From an uncultured Pontibacter sp. (lineage in GTDB: Bacteria; Bacteroidota; Bacteroidia; Cytophagales; Hymenobacteraceae), in the NCBI RefSeq assembly GCF_947499215.1, contig NZ_CANMNI010000003.1, positions 62,001 to 126,000 of the forward strand: a stretch of DNA of 64,000 bases, in the 5' to 3' direction. Positions within the stretch are counted from its first letter, which is position 1. Every line of letters starts with the position of its first letter. Made by a program: the position numbers and the translations under genes. The notes beneath the pieces were generated by a model. It was not told where the DNA came from and made no database searches. It was given only the letters and a program-made list of their open reading frames with translations. Shown in pieces: positions 17,282 to 25,187 of this stretch.

Positions 17282-18268
17282 CTATGCCAACGGCTTCACA
17301 TACTTTGCTTTCGGGTTGAGGAGGGCTCTGCGAACCCATGCGCCGCGTTCTTCCGCGGTACGGCGAACGGCAAGGCGCTCGGCATTGCACGGGCCATCGC
17401 CGTTGATCACGCGCTTAAACTCATCCCAATCCGGCTCGGTGAATTCCCACTGGCCGGTTTCCATGTTCTTCTTCAGGTTCGGATCCGGCACAGTCAGGCC
17501 AAGTTCCCAGATCTTCGGCACGTACATGTCGAGGAACTGCTGACGGCACTCGTCGTTAGAGGCCATCTTCACTTTCCAGCGCATTAGCGTTTCAGTGTGC
17601 GTACTCATCTTGTCGGACGGTCCGAAGAAGGTCATGATCGGCGGCCACCAGCGGTTAAGCGCAGCCTGAATCATTTCGCGCTGCTTAGGTGTGCCTGTTG
17701 CCATATGCACCACGGCATCATGTCCATACTTAAGGTGGAAAGCCTCCTCAGCGCAGATACGCTCCAGCGCACGGGAGTAAGGGCCGTAAGAGCCTTTAGC
17801 GTTGGCCATCTGGTTCACGATAGCACCCGCATCAATGAGCCACGAAATGATGTTGGAATCTGCCCATGTAAAGGCCGGGTAGTTAAACACGTTGGAGTAC
17901 TTGCTCTTGCCATTAATCAGGTCAGTCAGCATTTGCTCCCGTGTTTTGCCCAGTGTCTCGGCAGCACTATATAATAACTGTGCGTGTCCTACTTCGTCCT
18001 GTACCTTGGCCATTTGGGCCATTTTACGTCGGAAGCCCGGGGCACGGGTAATCCATGTACCTTCCGGCAAAGCACCAATAATCTCAGAGTGCGCATGCTG
18101 CTCAATCATACGAATCAGCTGCTTGCGGTATAACTGCGGCATCCAGTCGTTTGGCTCTATCTTCTCGCCACGAGCGATGCGCGCTTCAAATTCGGCCAGC
18201 TTTGCAGGATCTTCCGTCTGCAGGTCGTCGAATTTGGTAGCTTCAAAAACGTTTCCTCCTCCGTACAT
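17282..18268 (-). CDS. paaA: Phenylacetyl-CoA epoxidase catalytic subunit PaaA
   Basis: 328 residues. Di-iron oxygenase that epoxidises the ring of phenylacetyl-CoA. Ligand motifs are visible: DEVGH ([11 protein letters not shown]) and [10 protein letters not shown], plus a preceding Glu in the N-terminal helix ([10 protein letters not shown]). Start [12 protein letters not shown] is conserved in Bacteroidota. Next gene paaB begins 20 nt downstream. The TetR gene lies 112 nt upstream in the same direction; I found no second copy of the PaaR operator in that gap, so read-through from the TetR promoter is the simplest reading. Confidence 0.97.
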   Translation of the reverse strand: MYGGGNVFEATKFDDLQTEDPAKLAEFEARIARGEKIEPNDWMPQLYRKQLIRMIEQHAHSEIIGALPEGTWITRAPGFRRKMAQMAKVQDEVGHAQLLYSAAETLGKTREQMLTDLINGKSKYSNVFNYPAFTWADSNIISWLIDAGAIVNQMANAKGSYGPYSRALERICAEEAFHLKYGHDAVVHMATGTPKQREMIQAALNRWWPPIMTFFGPSDKMSTHTETLMRWKVKMASNDECRQQFLDMYVPKIWELGLTVPDPNLKKNMETGQWEFTEPDWDEFKRVINGDGPCNAERLAVRRTAEERGAWVRRALLNPKAKYVKPLA

Positions 18269-18380
18269 AATATCTTTAGTTTTAAGGTTCAGTAATAATT
18301 GCCGAACTGTTAAGGTGGGCAGTCCGGCAAAGGTTAGGATTAGTTAGCGTGTACTAGGTAAAGGTTAGGTATAGATCAGT

Positions 18381-18953
18381 TTAATTAAGGTTCGTCTTTA
18401 GTCCGTTCAGCAACATCGCCGACAGGTTCTCCGCAATCTCGGCTGGCTTCATTTTCCCTTCGGGCTTATACCATGTATGAATCCAGTTCAAGCCAGACAG
18501 GATGGTTAGCACAGCAAACTTCTCATCCGGCACCTGAAACTCTCCGCTGGCTATACCTTTTCGGATGATCTCGCGGAAGTAATTTTCATACCGGTCGCGC
18601 AGTGCCAAAAACTCCGTATGGTACGGCTCGCTCAGGTGGCGCCACTCCTGCAGGAAAACCGCCGATGCCTCCGTGTTGCGGGTGAGCACCTGCACATGGG
18701 CCGAAATGGCGCGTTTCAGTTGCTCGGTAGCGCTGGCGTTTTCGTCTTTCACCGCCTCGATCGCCCCAAAAAACTCCTCTGCCATCCGGAAGCATACCCG
18801 CTGCAGAATCTCTTCTTTGGAACGGATGTGCGAGTAAATGCTGGCAGCCTCTATGCCCAAGGCATTGGCCAAGTCGCGCATGGACGTAGCCGAAAATCCT
18901 CTGGTCTTAAATAAGGCCGTTGCCGTTTGCTCTATCTGTTCTTTTCTGCTCAA
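18381..18953 (-). CDS. paaR: TetR-family repressor, PaaR-like
   Basis: 190 residues. Helix-turn-helix at about 22-45 (MRDLANALGIEAASIYSHIRSKEEIL), then an all-helical ligand domain. The start is TTG, supported by AAGGAG six bases upstream on the minus strand, one of the few clear Shine-Dalgarno sequences here. Position ahead of paaABCD and the exact operator in its own promoter (see 18993-19006) support a PaaR role: repression relieved by phenylacetyl-CoA, as known in Thermus. The effector is inferred from family and context. Confidence 0.85.
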   Translation of the reverse strand: MSRKEQIEQTATALFKTRGFSATSMRDLANALGIEAASIYSHIRSKEEILQRVCFRMAEEFFGAIEAVKDENASATEQLKRAISAHVQVLTRNTEASAVFLQEWRHLSEPYHTEFLALRDRYENYFREIIRKGIASGEFQVPDEKFAVLTILSGLNWIHTWYKPEGKMKPAEIAENLSAMLLNGLKTNLN

Positions 18954-18978
18954 TGTATACTCCTTATATAGATAACAA

Positions 18979-19010
18979 CAAATGTAAGCAACCTAACGTT
19001 CGTTAGCAAA
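18979..19010 (-). promoter_or_regulatory. Promoter of the paaR-paaABCD operon
   Basis: On the minus strand: TTTG (19010-19007), 20-nt spacer, TACATTTG (18986-18979). This matches the Bacteroidota -33/-7 consensus. The TTG start codon lies 26 nt beyond the -7 element. The PaaR operator fills most of the spacer. Confidence 0.8.
18993..19006. promoter_or_regulatory. PaaR operator
   Basis: CTAACGTTCGTTAG: arms CTAACG/CGTTAG with a two-base centre. From memory the Thermus PaaR site is CNAACGNNCGTTNG, and every fixed base matches. It sits between the -33 and -7 elements, where a bound repressor would block RNA polymerase. Confidence 0.8.
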
Positions 19011-19091
19011 TAAATTTTACGTGAATCTTATCTTGCAAGTTGTTGGTTTACTGCATGCTGAAAAGACATGGGTGAGTTGGTATCGCTGCCT

Positions 19092-19107
19092 ATAACAACT
19101 TTGTTAT
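19092..19107. promoter_or_regulatory. Dyad symmetry, possible operator
   Basis: ATAACAA-CT-TTGTTAT, a perfect 7-bp inverted repeat with a two-base centre, in the divergent gap between the TetR gene and the enoyl-CoA hydratase gene. No regulator assigned. The gap 18954-19304 otherwise holds only the paa promoter/operator and the dyad at 19258. Confidence 0.45.
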
Positions 19108-19257
19108 GATGTATTTAAATTGGATACAAGCTGCCCTTGCAACCTTGGATCATTTTTTGTGATCTGTTTACTAGAAGAAATCGCATTAAAAACTTTAAAA
19201 TAGCGGACGTTTCCTTATATTAATGGAGCATTACCGAATTGCTCGCGTATACTTGAA

Positions 19258-19271
19258 ACCGGCTTGCCGGT
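19258..19271. promoter_or_regulatory. Dyad symmetry upstream of enoyl-CoA hydratase
   Basis: ACCGGC-TT-GCCGGT, perfect 6-bp arms. It ends at the base before a possible ATG at 19272, so it would lie in the leader if translation starts at 19305. Could be an operator or a small hairpin. Confidence 0.4.
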
Positions 19272-19304
19272 ATGTGCAACCAAAATTTAGAAGACAACAC
19301 TACC

Positions 19305-20114
19305 ATGACTGACACGACACAACCACCTATCACGCAAACCATGGATTTCGTGCACTACGAAGTGAAGGAGCGTGTTGGGTATATCACCCTAGCCCGATCT
19401 GAGAAGCGCAATGCTCTGAACGCCGAGGTGGTAACAGAGCTGAAGCGTGCCTTTGCCGCTGCCGAAGACGACGAGACTTGCAAAGTAATTGTGCTGCGCG
19501 CCGAGGGTAAGGTGTTTTGCGCTGGTGCCGACCTAGAGTACCTGCAGCGCCTGCAGCAATACGACTACCACGACAACCTTGCCGACTCCACCCACCTGAT
19601 GGAGCTTTTCCGGCAAATCTATACCTTAAAGAAAGTGGTGATCGCCCAAGTACATGGCCACGCCATAGCCGGTGGCTGCGGTCTTGCCGCCATCTGCGAC
19701 TTCGCCTTCACGGTGCCGGATGCCAAGTTCGGGTATACTGAAGTGAAGATTGGCTTTATACCTGCTATCGTAAAGGTGTTCCTGTTGCGCAAAATAGGGG
19801 AGGCCCGCGCCAAACAACTCTTGCTTACCGGCGACCTGATCTCCGCTGAGGAGGCACAGGGCTATGGCTTGGTGAACTACGTGGTACCTACCGAAGAACT
19901 GGAAGGCAAGGTGTTTGATTTTGCCCAGAAGCTTTGCAAAGAGAACTCACGCCAGAGCATGGAGGTGACCAAAGAAATGATTGCCCGGGTGCAGGAGATG
20001 TCTCTGGAAGATGGACTTCAGTATGCGGCTGAGATGAACGCTGTGGCACGCGGTAGCGAAGATTGCCAGCGCGGGATAGACGCCTTTTTAAATAAACAGG
20101 CGCTGACTTGGTAG
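19305..20114 (+). CDS. Enoyl-CoA hydratase/isomerase family protein
   Basis: 269 residues from the ATG at 19305; an ATG at 19272 would add 11 residues, and one at residue 11 (MDFVHYEVK) is where most homologues begin. Crotonase fold: CAGADLEYL and HGHAIAGGCGLAAICDF form the oxyanion hole; FGYTEVKIGFIPAIV is a segment seen in methylglutaconyl-CoA-hydratase-like members. It hydrates enoyl-CoAs in beta-oxidation, in branched amino acid breakdown or after the paa pathway. It is divergent from paaR-paaABCD, so a phenylacetate link is possible but not shown. Confidence 0.88.
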   Translation: MTDTTQPPITQTMDFVHYEVKERVGYITLARSEKRNALNAEVVTELKRAFAAAEDDETCKVIVLRAEGKVFCAGADLEYLQRLQQYDYHDNLADSTHLMELFRQIYTLKKVVIAQVHGHAIAGGCGLAAICDFAFTVPDAKFGYTEVKIGFIPAIVKVFLLRKIGEARAKQLLLTGDLISAEEAQGYGLVNYVVPTEELEGKVFDFAQKLCKENSRQSMEVTKEMIARVQEMSLEDGLQYAAEMNAVARGSEDCQRGIDAFLNKQALTW

Positions 20115-20158
20115 ATTTCTGTTAAACTTTCAAAACCATTTGTTAAACTTGTTGTTTG

Positions 20159-20668
20159 ATGAGTATGCTGATGGGCCTTGGAATCATGTTGATTACGTTT
20201 GTAGCGATGGAGGGCGTGGCTTGGGCCATGCACAAATACGTGCTGCATGGGTTTCTCTGGTTCCTGCACAAGTCCCATCATACGCATCATAAGCACGCCT
20301 TTGAGTGGAATGACCTGTTTTTTGCCTATTATGGAACGCTTGCGATGCTGTTCTTTATTTTTGGCAGCGAGCCTATCGACTATAGGTTCTGGATAGGCGC
20401 AGGCATTACACTGTATGGGGTGGCTTATTTCCTGATACACGATGTGTTTATCCACAGGCGCATCAGGCTTTTCGGTAAAACGTCTAACGTTTACCTGAAA
20501 GCCTTAAACATGGCGCACAAAGTACACCACAAGCACACGGGCCGCGACGGCTCTGAATCTTATGGTATGCTGTGGGTGGCACCAAGGTACTTCAGGGCGG
20601 CATACTCAATTTTACAGAAACGACAACAAGGGGAACAGACGTGGCGCAATACACCATTAAAGAGCTAG
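20159..20668 (+). CDS. crtZ: Beta-carotene hydroxylase CrtZ
   Basis: 169 residues from the ATG at 20159. Di-iron membrane hydroxylase with the His clusters HKYVLH, HKSHHTHH, HDVFIHRR and HKVHHKH, and about four hydrophobic segments. Adds hydroxyl groups to the beta rings of carotenoids, giving zeaxanthin or, with CrtW, astaxanthin. Overlaps the downstream regulator gene by 28 nt. Separated from the main crt operon by the regulator and a terminator. Confidence 0.93.
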   Translation: MSMLMGLGIMLITFVAMEGVAWAMHKYVLHGFLWFLHKSHHTHHKHAFEWNDLFFAYYGTLAMLFFIFGSEPIDYRFWIGAGITLYGVAYFLIHDVFIHRRIRLFGKTSNVYLKALNMAHKVHHKHTGRDGSESYGMLWVAPRYFRAAYSILQKRQQGEQTWRNTPLKS

Positions 20669-21528
20669 AGCACCTTTCCGGTATCAAAGCTCACACCATC
20701 CGCATCTGGGAACAGCGCTACAACGTGCTTTGTCCCCAGCGCACCGACACTAACATCCGCTATTACAGCGACGCTGACCTAAAGACCCTGCTTAACATTT
20801 CACTTCTCAATGAGCAAGGGTATAAGATCTCTAAAATAGCCAAGATGAGCCCCGACCAGCTAAAACTGACGGTGCAGGAACTGGCTGAACATGATCAGTC
20901 TACGCTCTCGCATCATATCAACAGCATGGTCACGGCTATGGTCGACATGGATGAAGAGCGATTCGATAAGTCTTTCTCCACGGTTACGTTGCAGTTGGGA
21001 TTTCAAGATGCGATGATGCAGGTGGTGTATCCTTTTCTACACAAGATTGGGATACTCTGGCAGACAAATAACATCAGTCCTGCGCACGAGCATTTTGTAA
21101 GTAATCTGGTGCGGCAGAAACTGATCGTGGCCATTGACGGGCAGGTCGTGAGGCGCAAGGAGGGTACGCCGTCTTATTTGCTGTACCTACCGGAAGGGGA
21201 ACTGCATGAGATCGCCTTGCTCTACATGAACTATCTGATCCGGGCGCACCATCAACAGGTTATCTATCTTGGGCAGAACCTGCCTTTTGAGGACCTCAAG
21301 CGGACCTACGATTTGCTGAAACCAGAAATTATCTGTACTGTGCTGACCATTGTGCCCGAGCGAGAGCATGTGCAGGAGTATGTCGATAGACTGGCCGGCA
21401 CTTTTCCGGCGGCTCAGGTTTATCTATATGGTTATCAGGCGCAGTACGACTTTCTGAAATTCCCGAAAAATATACATCGCACCAGTTGCATTGCAGATTT
21501 TATAGCAGTGTTAACACAAACTAACTAA
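20641..21528 (+). CDS. MerR-family regulator with B12-binding domain, CarH/LitR-like
   Basis: 295 residues from the GTG at 20641. MerR winged helix at about 5-72 (YTIKELEHLSGIKAHTIRIWEQRY), a helical B12-cap with W-x9-EH (Trp140, Glu150, His151), and a Rossmann-like cobalamin domain (about 178-290) with ELHEIA, where His189 would be the lower cobalt ligand. CarH-type proteins use adenosylcobalamin to sense light and repress carotenoid genes in the dark. Two differences from the Thermus protein, as I recall it: Gln instead of His directly after the Trp, and Ala for Gly in the ExHxxG motif. Located between crtZ and the sigma/crtI operon. Confidence 0.88.
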   Translation: MAQYTIKELEHLSGIKAHTIRIWEQRYNVLCPQRTDTNIRYYSDADLKTLLNISLLNEQGYKISKIAKMSPDQLKLTVQELAEHDQSTLSHHINSMVTAMVDMDEERFDKSFSTVTLQLGFQDAMMQVVYPFLHKIGILWQTNNISPAHEHFVSNLVRQKLIVAIDGQVVRRKEGTPSYLLYLPEGELHEIALLYMNYLIRAHHQQVIYLGQNLPFEDLKRTYDLLKPEIICTVLTIVPEREHVQEYVDRLAGTFPAAQVYLYGYQAQYDFLKFPKNIHRTSCIADFIAVLTQTN

Positions 21529-21565
21529 TAAATTATTCAAAACTATATAGCCGCTATTGTTCAAC

Positions 21566-21606
21566 AAAATGGGCCAAATCCGAAAGGGTTTGGCCCATTT
21601 TTATTT
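21566..21606 (+). terminator. Terminator after the CarH-like gene
   Basis: Stem AAAATGGGCCAAA/TTTGGCCCATTTT with a nine-base loop, followed by T-rich sequence. It separates crtZ-regulator from the sigma/crt operon. Confidence 0.9.
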
Positions 21607-21676
21607 TAAAGTTCAATTTAGAGAAGATATAGGGTGGATTATATGTTTAATTATTTAAAAAAAACATTAAACAGAA

Positions 21677-21708
21677 TTTGACCTTTAATTTTAACTGTCG
21701 TATAATTG
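21677..21708 (+). promoter_or_regulatory. Promoter of the sigma factor/crt operon
   Basis: TTTG (21677-21680), 20-nt spacer, TATAATTG (21701-21708), one mismatch from TAnnTTTG. The start codon is 30 nt downstream. The segment 21605-21700 is very AT-rich. Confidence 0.55.
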
Positions 21709-21738
21709 TTTAGTGATTCATTTAAAAGATTAAACATT

Positions 21739-22248
21739 ATGACTGCATTAGAATTCTCCAACCATATTCAGTTAGCTGCAGGTTCGTTGAAGCCAGTGGC
21801 CATGAATCTTACCCGTAACGCGGACGATGCCAAAGACCTAGTGCAGGAAACACTATTGAAGGCATTATCAAACCGCGAGAAGTTTAACGCCGGCACCAAT
21901 CTCAAGGCTTGGCTTTACACCATCATGCGCAACACGTTTATCAATAACTACAACAAGATTACGAAGCGCAGTAGCAATATTGACAGCTCGGAGTATCTGC
22001 AGTACCTCAATACAGACGACAGTTTCGTGACGGTGAATAAAGGCACGGCCGCTTTTGTGATGAGTGATATCAAAGCGGCTATTGCAAAACTAAATGAAGA
22101 GCACCGCACACCTTTTATGATGTATTACATCGGATTTAAATACTTAGAAATTGCTGAAAAACTGAATATTCCGATCGGAACAGTGAAGAACCGCATTCAC
22201 ATTGCCCGCAAGGAGCTGAAGAAGTTGCTACAAGTTTATGGTGACTAG
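21739..22248 (+). CDS. ECF-type RNA polymerase sigma factor
   Basis: 169 residues from the ATG at 21739 (MTALEFSNH). Sigma region 2 at about 15-80 (RNADDAKDLVQETLLKAL, LKAWLYTIMRNTF) and region 4 at about 112-165 (EEHRTPFMMYYIGFKYLEIAEKL, IPIGTVKNRIHIARK). No anti-sigma gene follows; the next gene is crtI, 36 nt away. ECF factors at carotenoid loci (CarQ in Myxococcus) drive light-induced pigment synthesis, so control by the CarH-like repressor next door is a reasonable inference. Confidence 0.92.
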   Translation: MTALEFSNHIQLAAGSLKPVAMNLTRNADDAKDLVQETLLKALSNREKFNAGTNLKAWLYTIMRNTFINNYNKITKRSSNIDSSEYLQYLNTDDSFVTVNKGTAAFVMSDIKAAIAKLNEEHRTPFMMYYIGFKYLEIAEKLNIPIGTVKNRIHIARKELKKLLQVYGD

Positions 22249-22284
22249 CTACAACTTAAACCAGAAAAATTAGTAAATTTCTAG

Positions 22285-23793
22285 ATGATGCATAAAAAGG
22301 TAATAGTAATCGGTGCAGGTTTCTCGGGGCTATCGGCTGCCACCAGTCTGGCCGACCAAGGGTATGAGGTGACGGTGCTCGAGAAAAATGCCACACCCGG
22401 TGGTCGCGCCCGCAGCTTTGAGGCCGATGGCTATACCTTCGACATGGGACCGAGCTGGTACTGGATGCCCGATGTGTTTGAGTCTTACTTTAACAAGTTC
22501 AACAAAAGCGTTTCCGATTACTATAACCTTGTTCGCCTTGACCCATCTTATACCGTGGTGTTCGGCGAAGATGACTTTGTGGATTTGCCCGCGTCATTAG
22601 ATGAACTAAAGGCGCTGTTTGAAAACTGGGAGCCGGGAAGTGCCGCCCGCCTTGACAAGTTTTTGGAACAGGCCGCTTATAAGTATGAAGTAGGTATAAA
22701 CCAGCTGGTGTACAAGCCCGGCCGCTCCGTGAGTGAGTTCATGAGTTTGCGCTTGCTCTTGGATGTGCTTCGCATGGATGTATTCCAATCGATACACACG
22801 CATATCCGCCGCTTCTTTTCCCATGAGAAAATTATCAAGCTGATGGAGTTTCCGGTGCTGTTTCTCGGAGCGCTGCCGCAAAACACCCCGGCACTCTATA
22901 GTTTGATGAACTACGCCGATATTAGTCTCGGGACGTGGTACCCGATGGGTGGCATGTACAAGATCATCGAAGGCATGGTGCAGTTGGCCGAGGAGAAAGG
23001 CGTGGCTTTTCTGTATAACCAAGATGTGCAGGAAATAGAGGTAGAGCAAGGCATAGCCCGTCGCGTGCGCACCGCTACGGGCACTTTCGAAGCCGATGTG
23101 GTGGTGGCTAGCGCCGATTACCATCACGTGGAGAAGAATCTGTTGGCTCCGGCCTATCAAACCTACACCGATAAATATTGGGAAAAACGTGTGATGGCAC
23201 CTTCCTGCCTGATCTTCTATCTGGGTATAGATAAGAAGCTGGATAACCTGCGCCACCACAACCTGTTCTTCGACGAAGACTTCGGTCCGCATGCGCACGA
23301 AATTTATACAGACCCGAAATGGCCAGCCAAGCCGCTGTTCTATGTGTCGGCTCCGTCGGTAACGGACGAGAGTGTAGCCCCAGAAGGTTGCGAGAACCTG
23401 TTTGTACTGATGCCAGTGGCTCCGGGACTGGAAGATACGGAAGCACTGCGCGAGCAATACTTCAACATCATCATGGATCGGTTGGAGTACCTGACCAAAC
23501 AGGATGTGCGCAGCGCCGTGGTGTACAAACGCAGCTATGCCCACCGCGATTTTATAGCCGATTACAATGCCTTTAAAGGCAATGCCTATGGTCTGGCGAA
23601 CACGCTGTTGCAAACAGCTCTGTTAAAGCCCAGCCTGAAAAGTAAAAAAGTGAAGAACCTGTACTATACCGGTCAGCTGACTGTGCCGGGGCCGGGGGTG
23701 CCACCATCCCTTATCTCGGGGCAGGTGGTGGCAAAGGAAGTGGCGAAGGATTATGCGTTGGCTCCGGGTCAGCGATTACCAGTTAGTAATTAA
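22285..23793 (+). CDS. crtI: Phytoene desaturase CrtI
   Basis: 502 residues, the usual length. N-terminal FAD-binding motif VIGAGFSGLSAATSL and the C-terminal signature YYTGQLTVPGPGVPPSLISG define the CrtI family. Converts phytoene to lycopene by four desaturations at the membrane surface. It may start at the first or second Met (MMHKK). Followed after 13 nt by crtB. Confidence 0.96.
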   Translation: MMHKKVIVIGAGFSGLSAATSLADQGYEVTVLEKNATPGGRARSFEADGYTFDMGPSWYWMPDVFESYFNKFNKSVSDYYNLVRLDPSYTVVFGEDDFVDLPASLDELKALFENWEPGSAARLDKFLEQAAYKYEVGINQLVYKPGRSVSEFMSLRLLLDVLRMDVFQSIHTHIRRFFSHEKIIKLMEFPVLFLGALPQNTPALYSLMNYADISLGTWYPMGGMYKIIEGMVQLAEEKGVAFLYNQDVQEIEVEQGIARRVRTATGTFEADVVVASADYHHVEKNLLAPAYQTYTDKYWEKRVMAPSCLIFYLGIDKKLDNLRHHNLFFDEDFGPHAHEIYTDPKWPAKPLFYVSAPSVTDESVAPEGCENLFVLMPVAPGLEDTEALREQYFNIIMDRLEYLTKQDVRSAVVYKRSYAHRDFIADYNAFKGNAYGLANTLLQTALLKPSLKSKKVKNLYYTGQLTVPGPGVPPSLISGQVVAKEVAKDYALAPGQRLPVSN

Positions 23794-23806
23794 CTCCCCT
23801 GAATCT

Positions 23807-24640
23807 ATGGAGCTTTTCAAAGACACCTGCCTGAAGTGCAGCAAACTGATCACCGAGGCGTACAGCACCTCTTTTACACTCGGCATCAAGACGCTGAACC
23901 GCAAATTCCACGCGCCCATCTATGCCATATATGGCTTTGTGCGTTGCGCCGACGAGATTGTAGACACCTTCCACGATTACGACAAGCGCAAGCTACTCGA
24001 CGAATTCAGCCGACAGACTTATGAGGCCATTGAGCAAGGTATAAGCCTGAACCCGGTGCTTCATGCTTTCCAGTGCGTGGTGAACGAGTATAACATCGAC
24101 CGTGAATATATCGAGGCGTTCCTGAAAAGCATGGCCATGGATCTGGACGACCATGTGTACGACCCGGCCTTGTACAAAGAGTACATCTATGGTTCGGCCG
24201 AAGTGGTGGGGCTAATGTGCCTGAAAGTGTTCTGTGAGGGTGATGAAGAACAGTTTGAAAGACTCAAAAAACCGGCTTGTAGTCTGGGGGCGGCCTTCCA
24301 GAAAGTAAACTTTCTGCGCGACATGAAGAGTGATTTTAAGGACCGTGGCAGGGTTTATTTTCCGGCCGTGGATATCCGCACGTTTAACAATGCCAGCAAA
24401 GAGGAAATCGAGGCTGACATCGCCAAAGACTTTGAGGATGCCTACGCCGGTATACTGGCTTTGCCGCGTTCTGCACGCATGGGTGTATACCTTGCCTACG
24501 TCTATTACCTCAAGCTTTTCCGGAAAATCAAACACTTGCCGGCAACCCATATATTGAATGAGCGCGTAAGAGTACCTGATAACACAAAGTTTGCCTTACT
24601 TTTGGGCTCCTATGTCAGGTACCAACTAAACGCCATTTAA
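23807..24640 (+). CDS. crtB: Phytoene synthase CrtB
   Basis: 277 residues from the ATG at 23807 (MELFKDTC). Condenses two geranylgeranyl diphosphates to phytoene. Both Asp-rich motifs are visible: RCADEIVD (about 49-56) and NFLRDMKSDFKDRGRVYFP (about 165-185). The frame continues upstream into crtI, but the earlier start is not supported. In the order crtI-crtB with no gap typical of co-transcription. Confidence 0.96.
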   Translation: MELFKDTCLKCSKLITEAYSTSFTLGIKTLNRKFHAPIYAIYGFVRCADEIVDTFHDYDKRKLLDEFSRQTYEAIEQGISLNPVLHAFQCVVNEYNIDREYIEAFLKSMAMDLDDHVYDPALYKEYIYGSAEVVGLMCLKVFCEGDEEQFERLKKPACSLGAAFQKVNFLRDMKSDFKDRGRVYFPAVDIRTFNNASKEEIEADIAKDFEDAYAGILALPRSARMGVYLAYVYYLKLFRKIKHLPATHILNERVRVPDNTKFALLLGSYVRYQLNAI

Positions 24641-24644
24641 TATC

Positions 24645-25181
24645 GTGAAGAATAGCTTAGCCATACTTTCCGCATTACTCTTTTTTTGTTTTACGGCACT
24701 AGCCGATAATTCCAAAGCTTACAAGTTACCCGATCTGCGCGTGCAGTTCCTAGAAGCCAGCAAAGACAGCAAGGCCGGCAAGGAATTTCATGAGCTGATG
24801 AGCAATTACGAAGACAGCAATCCTGTGGTAATTGCTTATAAAGCCGTGTCAGAAGCCATTATGGCCAAGCATGTCTGGAATCCATACTTCAAAATGAAGC
24901 ATTTGCAGGCCTCTTCCGAAATTTTTGAAGAGGCGGTGAAGCTGGATCCGGCCAATCCTGAAATCAGGTTTCTGCGCTTTACAGTGGAGCATTACGTGCC
25001 TCGTTATTTGAACATGAGCAAGAATCTGCAGGATGACAAGGCTAAGATCATCTCTGGCTTGCAGCGTCACCCTAATTCGGGGTTGTCGACAGATATGGCC
25101 CGCAACATGCGCGATTTCTTACTGACGAAGGACCACTGTACCGAACAGGAAAAACAAAAACTCAAAAGTATACCGATATAA
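24645..25181 (+). CDS. Uncharacterised secreted protein in the carotenoid operon
   Basis: 178 residues starting with a GTG 5 nt after the crtB stop. Signal peptide of about 20 residues ending ALA-D, no lipobox, then a helical protein. The segment ASSEIFEEAVKLDPANPEIRFLRFTVEHYVP looks like one TPR-like helix pair. No catalytic motif seen. The tight spacing (5 nt before, 6 nt after) between crtB and the cyclase gene argues for a role linked to carotenoids or their place in the membrane, but function is unknown. Confidence 0.75.
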   Translation: MKNSLAILSALLFFCFTALADNSKAYKLPDLRVQFLEASKDSKAGKEFHELMSNYEDSNPVVIAYKAVSEAIMAKHVWNPYFKMKHLQASSEIFEEAVKLDPANPEIRFLRFTVEHYVPRYLNMSKNLQDDKAKIISGLQRHPNSGLSTDMARNMRDFLLTKDHCTEQEKQKLKSIPI

Positions 25182-25187
25182 ACCCCA

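Noticed and set aside
17262..17390. N-terminal extension of PaaB
   Set aside because: The extra 43 codons are read from the 3' end of paaA in another frame, are Arg/Pro/Ser-rich, and precede a good ATG at 17261.
20448..20456. Perfect DnaA box TTATCCACA inside crtZ
   Set aside because: A single box within coding sequence, without companions; about one such hit is expected by chance in a window this size.
22606..23613. Long open frame (335 codons) on the minus strand across crtI
   Set aside because: It is antisense to crtI, which has full family motifs; the antisense protein shows no recognisable domain and a His-rich composition typical of shadow frames.
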